From Bacillota bacterium (GTDB taxonomy: Bacteria; Bacillota; Bacilli; Paenibacillales; NBRC-103111), in assembly GCA_023388055.1 (NCBI GenBank), contig JAEWGW010000024.1, positions 1 to 64,000 on the forward strand: DNA of 64,000 bases, read 5' to 3'. A program made the translations under genes and the position numbers. Of the stretch, positions 7,512-16,133 are shown piece after piece (positions within the stretch are counted from its first letter, which is position 1; each line of letters begins with the position of its first letter). The notes under the pieces are model-generated. The model saw nothing but the letters and a program-made list of their open reading frames with translations. It did no database searches and was not told where the DNA came from.

Positions 7512-10392
7512 TCCATTCCTGGCGCAGGGAGAACAGCTCCTTCAGATCCTCGGTGGACAGCTCGGTAATCCAGCCTTCGCCTCCGCCTACAATCTGCCTG
7601 CTTAAATCCTGCTTGCGCTCAATCATGTCGTCGATCCGCTCCTCCAGGGTGCCCAGCGTCACGAACTTGTGCACCTGCACATGCCGGCTCTGGCCGATCC
7701 GGTAAGCCCGGTCTGTGGCCTGGTTCTCTACCGCAGGATTCCACCAGCGGTCGAAGTGGAACACATGATTGGCCGCCGTCAGGTTCAGCCCGATCCCGCC
7801 TGCCTTAAGCGATAAGAGGAACACTCCGTTCCGCTCCGCTTCGGGCAGGCTTTCATTTTGGAAGCGGTCCACCATTTCGTCCCGCATATGCTTGGGGGTG
7901 CCGCCATGGAGGAACAGCACCGGCTCTGTCAGCTCCTTCTCCAGCACATTCTGGAGCATATAGCCAGTTTCCACAAATTGGGTGAAAATCAGACAGCGGT
8001 CCCCTTCGGTCCGCAGCTCCGCCACCATGTCCAGAAGCCGCTCCAGCTTGTTGGAGCGCTCCCGCCACTGGATGGCCGCGCCACGCAAGCTTTTCTGCAG
8101 CAGCTCGGGATGGTTGCAGATCTGCTTCAGCCGCGTAAGGGCCGACAGGATCAGGCCGCGGCGCTCCATGGGGCCCAGCCGGTCCAGGCGTTCGAACAGG
8201 TCCCGGATGTAATTCTCGTAGAGGGAGGCCTGCTCCGCCGTAAGGGAAATAAAGACCTTGCTTTCGTCCTTGTCCGGCAGGTCCAGCTGGATCGCCGGGT
8301 CCTTCTTCAGACGGCGTAGCAGGAATGGCCGGATCATCCGCTGCACCTGCCCGATGAGCGCCTGGTCGGATATCCGTTCGATCGGCTGGACGAACCGGTG
8401 GCTGAACTCCCGCAGGGTGCCGAAGTACCCGGGGTTCAGGAAGTCGAAGATGGACCACAGCTCCGTCAGCCTGTTCTCGATGGGCGTACCCGTCATGGCA
8501 ATGCGGTGGTACCCGTCCAGCCGGCGGACGGCGCCGGACTGCTTGGTATAGGCATTCTTGATATTCTGCGCCTCGTCCAGACAGATGGAGCTCCAATAGA
8601 TGGAGGAGAACTCCTTCTCGTCCAGATGGGCCAGGGTGTAGGAGGAGAGGACCAAATCCGCCTCCATCGCCTCCTTGCGGAAATCCTCGCCCTTCCGCCG
8701 CTGGGGTCCGTAGTGAAGCAGCACCTTCATGCCGGGGGCAAAACGCTGCAGCTCCTTCTGCCAGTTGCCCAGCACAGAGGTAGGACATATGAGAAGTCCC
8801 GGGGGCAGCGGCTCCTGGTCTTCTCCAGGCCGGGTCTGGCCCTCCTGCTCCTTGACGGACAGCAGGTAGCTGATCCACTGGATGGTTTTGCCCAGACCCA
8901 TATCGTCCGCCAGACAGCCGCCTAATCCGAATTGACGGAGGAACAGGAGCCAGGAGACCCCTTCCGCCTGATAAGGACGCAATGTGCCGTGGAAGCCGGG
9001 GGGCGGCCCCTGCATGGGCACACCCTTATGCTCCTTGAGCCGGGTGATGAGCTGGCGCAGATGGTCGTTCAATTCCACCTCCAGCTTCACATCGATATCG
9101 TCCTCTTCCCGGCCGCCCGGAATCTCGCCGTCTTCCTCTTCTCCGGCCAGGTGCAGCTCGAGAACATCCCGGAAGGACAGGCCGCGTTTCTTCTTGACCT
9201 GCTTCATGACCTGGCTGATGGCCTCCATCTGCTTGGGGTCCAGCTGAATCCAGCGTCCCCGGAAGCGTACCAGCCGCCGCTTCTCCTCCATGAGGGTGCG
9301 GAACTCCTCTTCGGTCAGCTCCATATCGCCAATTGCCAGCCGCCAATCAAATTCCATCAGCTGGTTCAATCCAAAAGCGGCTGACCCCGTTGTGCCTACA
9401 GAGGAGCGCAGCTTGGCCCGGAGGCGGGGTTTGGTGCGGCGCAGCCGCTCCCACCACGCCGGCAGGAATACCGGCGTGCCGGCCTCTACCAGCTGCCGGC
9501 TGCCCTGAGCCAGAAACTCCCAGGCCTCGTCGGCGGTGAGCTCCCGCTTCAACCGGGTTGGCTCATGGGCATCCCGGAGCTCCGGGATAATATGAAGCCA
9601 ACGCTCCACATCCCGGCTGACCCGGGGCAGCTCCGGCTGCCATTCCTCCGGCACCGGCTCGCCGGGGGCGGGAGTGCCTTCGGCGTCGCAGGCGATAATC
9701 CGCTCCGCCAGCTGCCGGTCCTGGAGCAGGATGGCCAGCTGCCACATCCGGTCATGCTCCGGCTCGACCAGCTGGAGGCAGGTACGGAAGGGGGCGGTAT
9801 CCGGCTTCCAGCCGATGGATACCAGCCAATCCTCCTCATCCAGCCACAGATCGGCGGAGATGTCTCCCCGCAGAATCCGCGGCACCGTCTCCGTCAGCTT
9901 GGCGAGCGCCTCCTGCAGCTCGGGACGGCGGCGGACCTCCGCTTCGATAAGCGTATCCGCCCATGTCTTCAGGAGCGGGGACTCCATCCCCCGGAGCTCC
10001 TCGGGCAGCTGCAGCTTCCACCCCAAGGACCCCTGCCGCCACTTGTCGTAATCGGGCATCACTCTGCCCGCAGCCAGCGCCTCCCGGATAGCGGGAGCCG
10101 CGGCCTTCAGCGGAGCAGCCTCAGTGGACCATTCGATGGAGGCATGCTGCAGCTCCGACGGGTCGCAGAAGTAATGCAGGGCGTCCTCGGACTCCAGCAC
10201 CACGCCTTCCTTCCCTGTAAACTCCAGTGTTTCAATAAAGGTGCCGTAAAAACTGGCCGCATGCCAGGCAAACAGCAGATGCTTCAGCTCGGTGGCGTCC
10301 ACGGACCCGCCTTGGCGGCGGGTTCCCCAGAGGAACAGGGAGCCTGCCGGCATCCACGAGGCATGAACGGTATAAGGGCCGGTGACAATCAT
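7501..10392 (-). CDS. SNF2-family DNA-dependent ATPase/helicase
   Basis: Large protein of 963 aa. The N-terminal half is the helicase-associated region typical of bacterial SNF2 proteins. The ATPase core begins around LRPYQAEGVSWL, with Walker A DDMGLGKT, a DEAQ box (CLDEAQNIKN), MTGTPIENR (motif III) and, in the second RecA lobe, LKAGGIGLNLTAANHVFHFDRWWNP and RAYRIGQSRHV (motif VI). Such proteins translocate on duplex DNA. The ATG at 10392 forms an ATGA overlap with the stop of the SWIM gene, which fixes the start. B. subtilis has a comparable ywqA-ywqB pair (from memory). Role: probably nucleoprotein remodelling; the target is unknown. Confidence 0.92.
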   Translation of the reverse strand: MIVTGPYTVHASWMPAGSLFLWGTRRQGGSVDATELKHLLFAWHAASFYGTFIETLEFTGKEGVVLESEDALHYFCDPSELQHASIEWSTEAAPLKAAAPAIREALAAGRVMPDYDKWRQGSLGWKLQLPEELRGMESPLLKTWADTLIEAEVRRRPELQEALAKLTETVPRILRGDISADLWLDEEDWLVSIGWKPDTAPFRTCLQLVEPEHDRMWQLAILLQDRQLAERIIACDAEGTPAPGEPVPEEWQPELPRVSRDVERWLHIIPELRDAHEPTRLKRELTADEAWEFLAQGSRQLVEAGTPVFLPAWWERLRRTKPRLRAKLRSSVGTTGSAAFGLNQLMEFDWRLAIGDMELTEEEFRTLMEEKRRLVRFRGRWIQLDPKQMEAISQVMKQVKKKRGLSFRDVLELHLAGEEEDGEIPGGREEDDIDVKLEVELNDHLRQLITRLKEHKGVPMQGPPPGFHGTLRPYQAEGVSWLLFLRQFGLGGCLADDMGLGKTIQWISYLLSVKEQEGQTRPGEDQEPLPPGLLICPTSVLGNWQKELQRFAPGMKVLLHYGPQRRKGEDFRKEAMEADLVLSSYTLAHLDEKEFSSIYWSSICLDEAQNIKNAYTKQSGAVRRLDGYHRIAMTGTPIENRLTELWSIFDFLNPGYFGTLREFSHRFVQPIERISDQALIGQVQRMIRPFLLRRLKKDPAIQLDLPDKDESKVFISLTAEQASLYENYIRDLFERLDRLGPMERRGLILSALTRLKQICNHPELLQKSLRGAAIQWRERSNKLERLLDMVAELRTEGDRCLIFTQFVETGYMLQNVLEKELTEPVLFLHGGTPKHMRDEMVDRFQNESLPEAERNGVFLLSLKAGGIGLNLTAANHVFHFDRWWNPAVENQATDRAYRIGQSRHVQVHKFVTLGTLEERIDDMIERKQDLSRQIVGGGEGWITELSTEDLKELFSLRQEWINV

Positions 10393-11993
10393 GTCGCCCA
10401 CTGTCCTTTCGCCAGCTCTTCTTTGAATGCGCGCAGCCGGGCATATTTCAGGTGGAGCCGGGCGAGATAATCCTCCCAAAGCTCGCCTTTGCCAAGCTGC
10501 CTGTAAAGGCTGTTCAATTTTTTTAGGTGGCGGATGGCCAGCTTGTAGGAATCCCGGTTTTTCTCTGCCACTGCCTTCTCCACCGATTGGTGGAACAAGG
10601 GCAGCAGCAGTGCCGGGTCATGCGCCTCAACGGTATGCAGCTCCGCCGTGTACAGACTGGCCGGGGAGATTCCCGTGGCCAGCTGCAGATCCACCCATTG
10701 GCGGAAACGGCCGGTCTGCATCAGATAGTCGGTGTAATAGTAGTAGCTGCGGGGCAAGAGGGAGAGCATCACGCGGATCCATTCCTCATCGGTGGGCTGA
10801 TGCTTCACCGCTTCCACCCAGAAGGCACAGCCCTGGTTGAATTCCTCCTGCTTCGCCTTGGAGAGCACCGGCAAGAGCCAGCGCAGCCAGCTGAGCACCC
10901 GCTCCCACTCTCCGCCGCCGGAGAGCTTCTCCAGCACCACATAAAAATCCGAGAACTGCCGGGTGTGCAGCTGGTCGAGCCGCTTTATGGCCTGGGCGTC
11001 CTGGCCCCGGATAATATCGAACAGGGACATGGCCAGAAGAATGCCGTCCTTGGCCCGCGGGATATTCTCCTGTGCCGACAAGAGCGATAGCCGGTGCAGC
11101 TCCCGTTCAGCTGCCGCCTCCGGCTCCGCGCCGGCCCCGTAGAAAAGCTGCCACCACAAAAACCGGTACACATCTGTCCAATACACCGGTCCCGACCGGG
11201 CATGGAGTAGGCGGGAGGATACGGCCTCCAGGGTTTCCTTCCAGTGTTTGGGGAACTGGAGGGCGGCCTGGTGGATGGCCTGGCGCTCCTGCACCAGCTC
11301 CTTCAGCTTATCCCAGCATGAGGCTGCCACCAGCTTGCAGCCGTTCTCTATATAATAGGACAAATAAGACGATTGATTGTCCTGATGGAACTGTTCGATT
11401 TTGGCCAGCACATACAAGGACAGGTGCAGCCGGTACAGAGCGGATAACGGCAACGGCCATTCCTCCGCTGTCCCGCCCAGAGTATCCCAGACTGTCTGGT
11501 GGAACTGCTCCACCGAATGCTGGTTGGAGAGGGAATACCCGTGGAACTTCTGCTCGAAGTAGCGGGCCCATTCCTTGGGTGTCAGCTCTGGCAGCAAGGT
11601 AGCCGCCGCCGCTTCCCCCGCCTTGTCGGCCTTCAGCCCCGCCTTCGCCCGCCGCCGGGCGTTAATGGCCTGCTTCAGCTGCATCAGAAGCAGCTCCGGC
11701 CTGCCGTGGGCGGAATATGCCCAGAAGATCAAACCCGCCATATGCTGGCAATATCCGTCGAAGGAGCAGGTGCATTCGCTTCGTTCGAACTGCTCCAGAT
11801 CCAGTCTGACCTGGAACATCTCCTTGCCCCGGACATCCGCCTGAAGGATATAACCCTGCACCAGATTTACGTTTTGCACCAGGTTCCGGTGGTAATATTC
11901 CCAGCCCCGTTCCAGCACGGCCAGCTTCATCCGGCGTTCGGCTCCGGCAGCCAAAAATTCAATCCGGTTTTTGGGCAGCTTGAGCTTCAGCAT
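10389..11993 (-). CDS. SWIM zinc-finger protein
   Basis: Protein of 534 aa. A SWIM zinc-binding motif CxCx6CxH is visible in SECTCSFDGYCQHMAGLIFW (about residues 73-92), in the position typical for these proteins. The remainder is helical with no other recognised motif. AAGGAGGTG lies seven bases before the ATG. It is the first gene of a two-gene operon and its TGA overlaps the ATG of the SNF2 ATPase, so the products are probably made together and may interact. SWIM domains bind DNA or proteins. Confidence 0.87.
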   Translation of the reverse strand: MLKLKLPKNRIEFLAAGAERRMKLAVLERGWEYYHRNLVQNVNLVQGYILQADVRGKEMFQVRLDLEQFERSECTCSFDGYCQHMAGLIFWAYSAHGRPELLLMQLKQAINARRRAKAGLKADKAGEAAAATLLPELTPKEWARYFEQKFHGYSLSNQHSVEQFHQTVWDTLGGTAEEWPLPLSALYRLHLSLYVLAKIEQFHQDNQSSYLSYYIENGCKLVAASCWDKLKELVQERQAIHQAALQFPKHWKETLEAVSSRLLHARSGPVYWTDVYRFLWWQLFYGAGAEPEAAAERELHRLSLLSAQENIPRAKDGILLAMSLFDIIRGQDAQAIKRLDQLHTRQFSDFYVVLEKLSGGGEWERVLSWLRWLLPVLSKAKQEEFNQGCAFWVEAVKHQPTDEEWIRVMLSLLPRSYYYYTDYLMQTGRFRQWVDLQLATGISPASLYTAELHTVEAHDPALLLPLFHQSVEKAVAEKNRDSYKLAIRHLKKLNSLYRQLGKGELWEDYLARLHLKYARLRAFKEELAKGQWAT

Positions 11994-12134
11994 TCCTGCA
12001 CCTCCTTTTCCTTGTATGGTGTCATCGCCGCATGGACTGCATCCTACTATTGTAGCATAATTTGCCTCTCCATAACCTCATTTTGGTAAAACTGCCTATC
12101 CCTTTTTTGCGGAGGCGGAGTTTGGGCGCAGCCT

Positions 12135-12644
12135 TTAATTCAGTGGCGGCTCCTCCTGATACACCATGCAATAAAAGTCCATATTCCCCTTGGGTGTCGG
12201 CCGTTCATACCGGTCAGTGATGACAAACCCCGCCTTGCGGTATGCCTTCTGGGCGCGGATATTCCACACCAGCACCTCCAGGTCGATGATATCGTCGGGT
12301 CTGCGCCGTTTCGCCTCCTCGGCCAGGAAACGCACGAAGTCCGGACCAATTCGCAGGCCGCACAGCTCCGGCCGCATCCCCAGCCCCAGCCGGGTTACAC
12401 CAGTGATGGGGAAGAGCTGGGCATACCCCACCAAATATCCGTTTTCCGCATCCAAAATGGAGATGTACTGGGTCTCGCGGATTTGCGCATCGCCGAACTC
12501 CTCGGCCTCCGCTTCCATCTGAGCCCAGGAGCTCCACTGGTAGATGTCGTAAGGCGGTTCATAGCTCCAGGTGCAGATGTCCTGGCAATGTCTGATATTC
12601 ATGGGCACCGCCTGAAAGGTGAAGCCCTGCACGTTCTTACACAT
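12135..12644 (-). CDS. GNAT-family N-acetyltransferase
   Basis: Protein of 169 aa with the GNAT fold. The acetyl-CoA-binding stretch is around LGLGMRPELCGLRIGPDFV, and the C-terminal motif VLVWNIRAQKAYRKAGFVITDRY is typical of RimI/RimJ-like enzymes. The substrate cannot be inferred. A GGGAG-like ribosome binding site precedes the ATG. It stands alone, just downstream of the repeat island. Confidence 0.85.
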   Translation of the reverse strand: MCKNVQGFTFQAVPMNIRHCQDICTWSYEPPYDIYQWSSWAQMEAEAEEFGDAQIRETQYISILDAENGYLVGYAQLFPITGVTRLGLGMRPELCGLRIGPDFVRFLAEEAKRRRPDDIIDLEVLVWNIRAQKAYRKAGFVITDRYERPTPKGNMDFYCMVYQEEPPLN

Positions 12645-12780
12645 TTTTACCCGCTCCCGTTGTATTGCGTCATCCCTTCATTGTACAACTCCCCATGGGC
12701 CCTGTCGATGGGGAGCACCTGCGGTTTTACACGGTTGAGCAGCAGCAGCGATTATCAGGGGCTTCCACTTTGGAGAGGGG

Positions 12781-13025
12781 GGAGCTGACTGCCTGACTCA
12801 AATGCAAAAGTGCATTTTTGGAGGGAGGGGAGCTGACTGCCTGACTCAAATGCAAAAGTGCATTTATTGTGTGGCTTAACCGCTGAACCGGGGGGCTCAA
12901 ATGCAAAAGTGCAGGTATTTCCCGTGAATAGCACCTGGCTGATGGTTTTAGAGTAAAATAGATGCACTTTTGCAGGATGGACACGGGAAAGGGGGATCCC
13001 TGTTCAAAATAACTGCACTTTTGCA
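12781..13025. repeat. Five copies of a 12-bp TGCAAAAGTGCA word, two within a 48-bp tandem duplication
   Basis: TGCAAAAGTGCA occurs at 12803-12814, 12851-12862 and 12902-12913, and its reverse complement at 12963-12974 and 13014-13025. Spacings are about 48-61 bp. The first two copies sit in a 37-bp exact duplication (12781-12817 and 12829-12865). The two reverse copies share the flank CAGGATGG. Three forward then two reverse copies could fold into long hairpins. Confidence 0.9.
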
Positions 13026-13039
13026 GGATGGTACTTGGA

Positions 13040-13167
13040 TGGGACACAGTTGGCACACCGGAGAGCCTGCGGAGGTAGCACATGGGACACAGATGGTACA
13101 CCGGAGAGCCTGCGAGGGTAGCACATGGGACACGTTGGCACACCGGAGAGCCTGCGGAGGTAGCACA
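13040..13167. repeat. 43-bp tandem repeat, three units
   Basis: Units at 13040-13082, 13083-13125 and 13126-13167 (42 bp) begin TGGGACAC, contain CACCGGAGAGCCTGCG and end GTAGCACA. They differ at only a few positions. The period is not a multiple of three, so this is not a protein repeat. Confidence 0.92.
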
Positions 13168-13401
13168 TGGACGACATTGTGAGGGTTCGCAGTTAGCAAA
13201 CAGATGGGTCCGCGGGTGGTGCCCATGATGACATGCGGATGGAGCGTGGCAGAGCCCGCAGGGGCCCCGTCGGCCTCTTCGTGCCGCATTTAATCCCATC
13301 CCACGCACATGCGACCCGGCCGGGCAAACGCAAAAAGAACCGGTGACGGATGTCCCGGTTCCCAATTGTGAATGCGGACGCCTCGCTGTCCGCTGCCTGC
13401 A

Positions 13402-13659
13402 TCAGCTGTGTCTGCGGCTGGTATTGCGCAGAATGAGGCTGGTCAGGAAGACCACCACGACTGCGCCGATTAGAGCCGGTACGAAGTAGAAACCACCGAT
13501 TACCGGACCGAAGTTCCCCATAATCAGGCTACCTAACCAGGCTCCAATGAAACCAGCGATAATGTTGCCGATGACGCCTCCGGGAATGTCGCGCCCCAGA
13601 ATAACACCGGCCAGCCAGCCGATAACACCACCGATAATCAAGGACCAAATGAAACCCAT
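13402..13659 (-). CDS. GlsB/YeaQ/YmgE family small membrane protein
   Basis: Protein of 85 aa with three hydrophobic, glycine-rich helices, beginning GFIWSLIIGGVIGWLAG, the signature of the transglycosylase-associated (GlsB/YeaQ) family. Members are linked to general stress; biochemical function is unknown. The name derives from genetic context, not enzyme activity. The ribosome binding site GGAGAGGAG lies about eight bases before ATG. It is monocistronic and divergent from the sulfurtransferase gene. Confidence 0.9.
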   Translation of the reverse strand: MGFIWSLIIGGVIGWLAGVILGRDIPGGVIGNIIAGFIGAWLGSLIMGNFGPVIGGFYFVPALIGAVVVVFLTSLILRNTSRRHS

Positions 13660-13902
13660 TTTACATTCTCCTCTCCAACATTCTATTGTGGTAGATTGGT
13701 TGGTTTTTCTCTTTACACTCTTTCTTTAAACCGTTTGTTGGAGATATAAACTTTAAAAATTCTGACAAATTATTTGGCAGGAGAATGGGATGGCTCAGTC
13801 ATATAAACGCCGTTTGATTCTTCTTGCAGACGACTGCGGCGGTTGGAAGCAGATTTTGGTATAATGGCAGTACATTGACGCGTCAAGCGGGGAGTGGAGT
13901 TT

Positions 13903-14757
13903 ATGGCCAAGCAACACCGGTATATTGTAAGCAGGGAGCAAGTGATGGAGAAGCTGGAGGTGAAGGAGCCTGTGATGCTGGCGGACTGCCGGTTCCAACT
14001 GGGGCAGTCTCATTCCGGGCAGGAGGCTTATGCGGCGGGACATTTACCGGGAGCTGTTTATTTTGACCTGGAGAAGGAGCTTTCCGGTCCGGTGGGAGAG
14101 CATGGGGGGCGGCATCCCATGCCTGACCTGGGTGTGCTGGTGCTGAAGCTGGGGGAGAAGGGCATTGACCGGGATACAACGGTGATTGCCTATGATGACC
14201 AAGGAGGAGCGATGGCGGCGAGGTTCTGGTGGCTGCTGCGGTTTCTGGGTCACGAGAAGGTATACCTCCTGGACGGCGGTTACAGCGGTTGGGTACAAGC
14301 CGGGCTGCCGGTTTCAACGGAGCCTGCCGAACCGGCAGAGCCCAAGGTGTTCGGCCCCCGGGTGCAGAACGGGATGCTGGTCGTAATGGAGGATGTGCGG
14401 GAGCGGTTGGAGTGGCCGGGGACGGTGCTCATCGACTCCAGAGAACCGAAGCGGTACCGTGGCGAGGAGGAGGCCATCGACAAGAAGGCGGGTCATATAC
14501 CAGGAGCACAGAACCGCTTCTGGAAGGATAACCTGGGAACGGACGGCCTGTGGCTGTCTCCCGAGGAGCTAAAGGACCGGTTCGACGGCATTTATCCGGA
14601 CCAGGAGATTATCGTGTACTGCGGCTCCGGTGTCACTGCCTGCCCCAATCTGCTGGCCTTGGCCGAGGCAGGACGGGAGGATGCGAAGCTGTATCTGGGC
14701 AGCTGGAGCGACTGGATCTCCCACGGGGAGAACCCGGTGGCAACAGGGGAAGAGTAA
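13903..14757 (+). CDS. Two-domain rhodanese-type sulfurtransferase
   Basis: Protein of 284 aa with two rhodanese modules. The N-terminal one is inactive and the C-terminal one carries the catalytic loop CGSGVTA (around VYCGSGVTACPNL), the form associated with 3-mercaptopyruvate sulfurtransferases rather than classical thiosulfate enzymes. The characteristic HIPGA pair appears as HLPGAVYFDL and HIPGAQN. The start is the ATG at 13903 behind GGAGTGGAG; a GTG nine bases upstream would sit on the ribosome binding site. It likely moves sulfane sulfur to cyanide or cellular acceptors in the cytoplasm. Confidence 0.9.
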   Translation: MAKQHRYIVSREQVMEKLEVKEPVMLADCRFQLGQSHSGQEAYAAGHLPGAVYFDLEKELSGPVGEHGGRHPMPDLGVLVLKLGEKGIDRDTTVIAYDDQGGAMAARFWWLLRFLGHEKVYLLDGGYSGWVQAGLPVSTEPAEPAEPKVFGPRVQNGMLVVMEDVRERLEWPGTVLIDSREPKRYRGEEEAIDKKAGHIPGAQNRFWKDNLGTDGLWLSPEELKDRFDGIYPDQEIIVYCGSGVTACPNLLALAEAGREDAKLYLGSWSDWISHGENPVATGEE

Positions 14758-14815
14758 ACGCCACGAAGCCTTGCGGGACGCGTGTTTGAGGGCTATGACA
14801 GGTTGCCGGGAGGCA

Positions 14816-14834
14816 GGCTGTTGCAGCCCTTTTT
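14816..14834 (+). terminator. Possible short terminator after the sulfurtransferase gene
   Basis: A 5-bp stem GGCTG/CAGCC with a three-base loop is followed by CTTTTT. The stem is short, so the call is weak. Confidence 0.4.
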
Positions 14835-14956
14835 GGCGTTCTCGTTCAACAGCTTGCAAACAAGAGATCAAAGTTCATACTTCTGTTCTAAACCTGATGT
14901 GGATGAAATGATATACTAAATATTGGGGATGAAAAAAAGTTAAAGAAGGTGCCCGC

Positions 14957-15347
14957 ATGAAGCTGGAGGCAGTGAAGCATTTTTTTGAGTTAATTGAAAC
15001 TTTCAGTATCTCCGAATCTGACTTCAAGCCTTTACTTCATCCAGAAATCGAACAAACCGAATTCCCGAATTTGATTACTCCCGGTGTGGTGGTAAGCAAC
15101 TTTGAAGTACTCATGCAGCGAATACCTAATGGAAAAAAGCTTTTGAAAGAACAGAAGTACGATTCAGCGGGTTTACGAAGCCGGAGAGACCCTGATCACA
15201 GAAGTAATTTGGACGGCCGAGGTCGGAGCGGATGTTGGTGTGTTTAAAACTGGGCAGCAGCTAAAAGCGTTTTTCTGCTGCCTCTTCGACTTCAAGGATG
15301 GCAAAATCTATAGACAAAGGAACTATGATTGCTTCGAGCGTTTTTAG
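14957..15347 (+). pseudogene. Frameshifted NTF2-like/SnoaL-type protein gene
   Basis: The reading frame from ATG 14957 (ribosome binding site GAAGGTG) gives an NTF2-like start (KLEAVKHFFELIETFSISESDF) and runs off at 15247 through an Arg-rich tail. The +1 frame from about 15160 continues the expected protein (VYEAGETLITEVIWT... FDFKDGKIYRQRNYDCFE) to TAG at 15345. A one-base insertion or two-base loss near 15155-15165 therefore broke a gene of about 130 codons. NTF2-like proteins are small hydrolase or isomerase folds. A sequencing error is the alternative. Confidence 0.82.
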
Positions 15348-15373
15348 CGGGGCTGAAGGGTCGAAAGCTCTAC

Positions 15374-15413
15374 AACAAAAACACCGCCCCGGGCTTCGGC
15401 CTGGTGGCGGTGT
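15374..15413 (-). terminator. Terminator of the DUF3592 gene
   Basis: A strong hairpin (arms ACACCGCC and GGCGGTGT with an inner TTCG-capped stem, 15381-15413) is followed on the minus strand by TTTTTGTTG. It lies about 100 bases past the stop at 15511. Confidence 0.85.
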
Positions 15414-15510
15414 ATTCAATCAGCAGGTTGTACGCCCTGCAAGTCATTCGTTGATTGCCGCTCCTGGACCGGGAGTCATTACAGGCCTGCCCAAGTTTTT
15501 TGCTGCTCTC

Positions 15511-15924
15511 TCAGGAAGTTTCGAACCAGAAAACCGGAAGAGCGACAAACGCAATCATGAGGCTGATGCCCATCAGAATAAAGCCGACAACCACAAATAC
15601 GGTTCCGTTCTGGGCGAAGCTGTCGATCATCGCCTGCTCAGGCCGGTCTGCATTATAGCGTACAGTGACGTGTCGGCCCGGGGGAAAGCCGGGGGTTTGG
15701 TAAACCGAGGAGGTACTCTCATACTCCGTTTCGCCAACGCGGTACCGGACGGTGGGGTACCGGTCGGGAAAACCGGGCAGAAGTATTCCTTTTTTGACAA
15801 TAACCCCTTCCGTAACTGACCAATGCTTCCCCTGTGACCTGCGCATAAGACCGATGGTTAGAAACACCGCTCCCAAAAACAGAAATCCGCCGCTTATAAT
15901 GAGAATGATGTGCCATGCCTGCAT
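15511..15924 (-). CDS. DUF3592 membrane protein
   Basis: Protein of 137 aa with a hydrophobic helix at each end (about 4-26 and 108-130) and an extracytoplasmic or cytoplasmic beta-rich middle containing YPTVRYRVGETEYES and VTVRYNADRPEQAMID, the pattern of DUF3592. Function is unknown. AAAGGAGGGATGG precedes the ATG. It is convergent with the broken NTF2-like gene. Confidence 0.85.
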   Translation of the reverse strand: MQAWHIILIISGGFLFLGAVFLTIGLMRRSQGKHWSVTEGVIVKKGILLPGFPDRYPTVRYRVGETEYESTSSVYQTPGFPPGRHVTVRYNADRPEQAMIDSFAQNGTVFVVVGFILMGISLMIAFVALPVFWFETS

Positions 15925-16057
15925 GCTCCATCCCTCCTTTTATCAACCCTTTACCCATAATGGGATGAAATTGTACAGCTTGCAGATAATGGGCTGTGCA
16001 GGGTTGGAGGGCTGTGCAGGCTGCGGGAGGGGGCTGCGGCACTTTTTGGGCCTCATG

Positions 16058-16107
16058 CTAACAATAAGAGGCAGTCAACCGGAGCAAGGGACGCTCAAGT
16101 GACTGCC
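16058..16107 (-). terminator. Probable terminator of the TrmH-like gene
   Basis: The arms GGCAGTCA (16070-16077) and TGACTGCC (16100-16107) pair perfectly, with an inner GAGC/GCTC stem. On the minus strand TCTTATTGTT follows. It begins about 27 bases past the stop at 16134. Confidence 0.6.
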
Positions 16108-16133
16108 GAGAGTTTTGGTGATGATCCTTACAC

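Larger units (their letters stand above)
12645..13401. other. Gene-free repeat island
   Basis: About 750 bases between two minus-strand genes hold two separate repeat families, listed next, and no supported gene. The open frames cross repeats whose period is not a multiple of three, which argues against coding. Confidence 0.7.

Noticed and set aside
7853..8878. 341-codon minus-strand frame within the SNF2 gene
   Set aside because: Pro/Gly/Arg-rich product with no domain; out-of-frame shadow of the helicase.
12781..13025. Possible CRISPR array
   Set aside because: Repeats are inverted as well as direct, spacers are themselves similar, and no cas genes are near.
12727..13365. 212-codon minus-strand frame across the repeat island
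   Set aside because: It crosses 43-bp and 48-bp repeats with no constant frame, has Cys/Ser/Pro-rich content and no ribosome binding site.
13700..13760. SigB-type promoter for the GlsB-like gene
   Set aside because: GTTTAT is present but the -10 matches poorly, and SigB is not expected in all such hosts.
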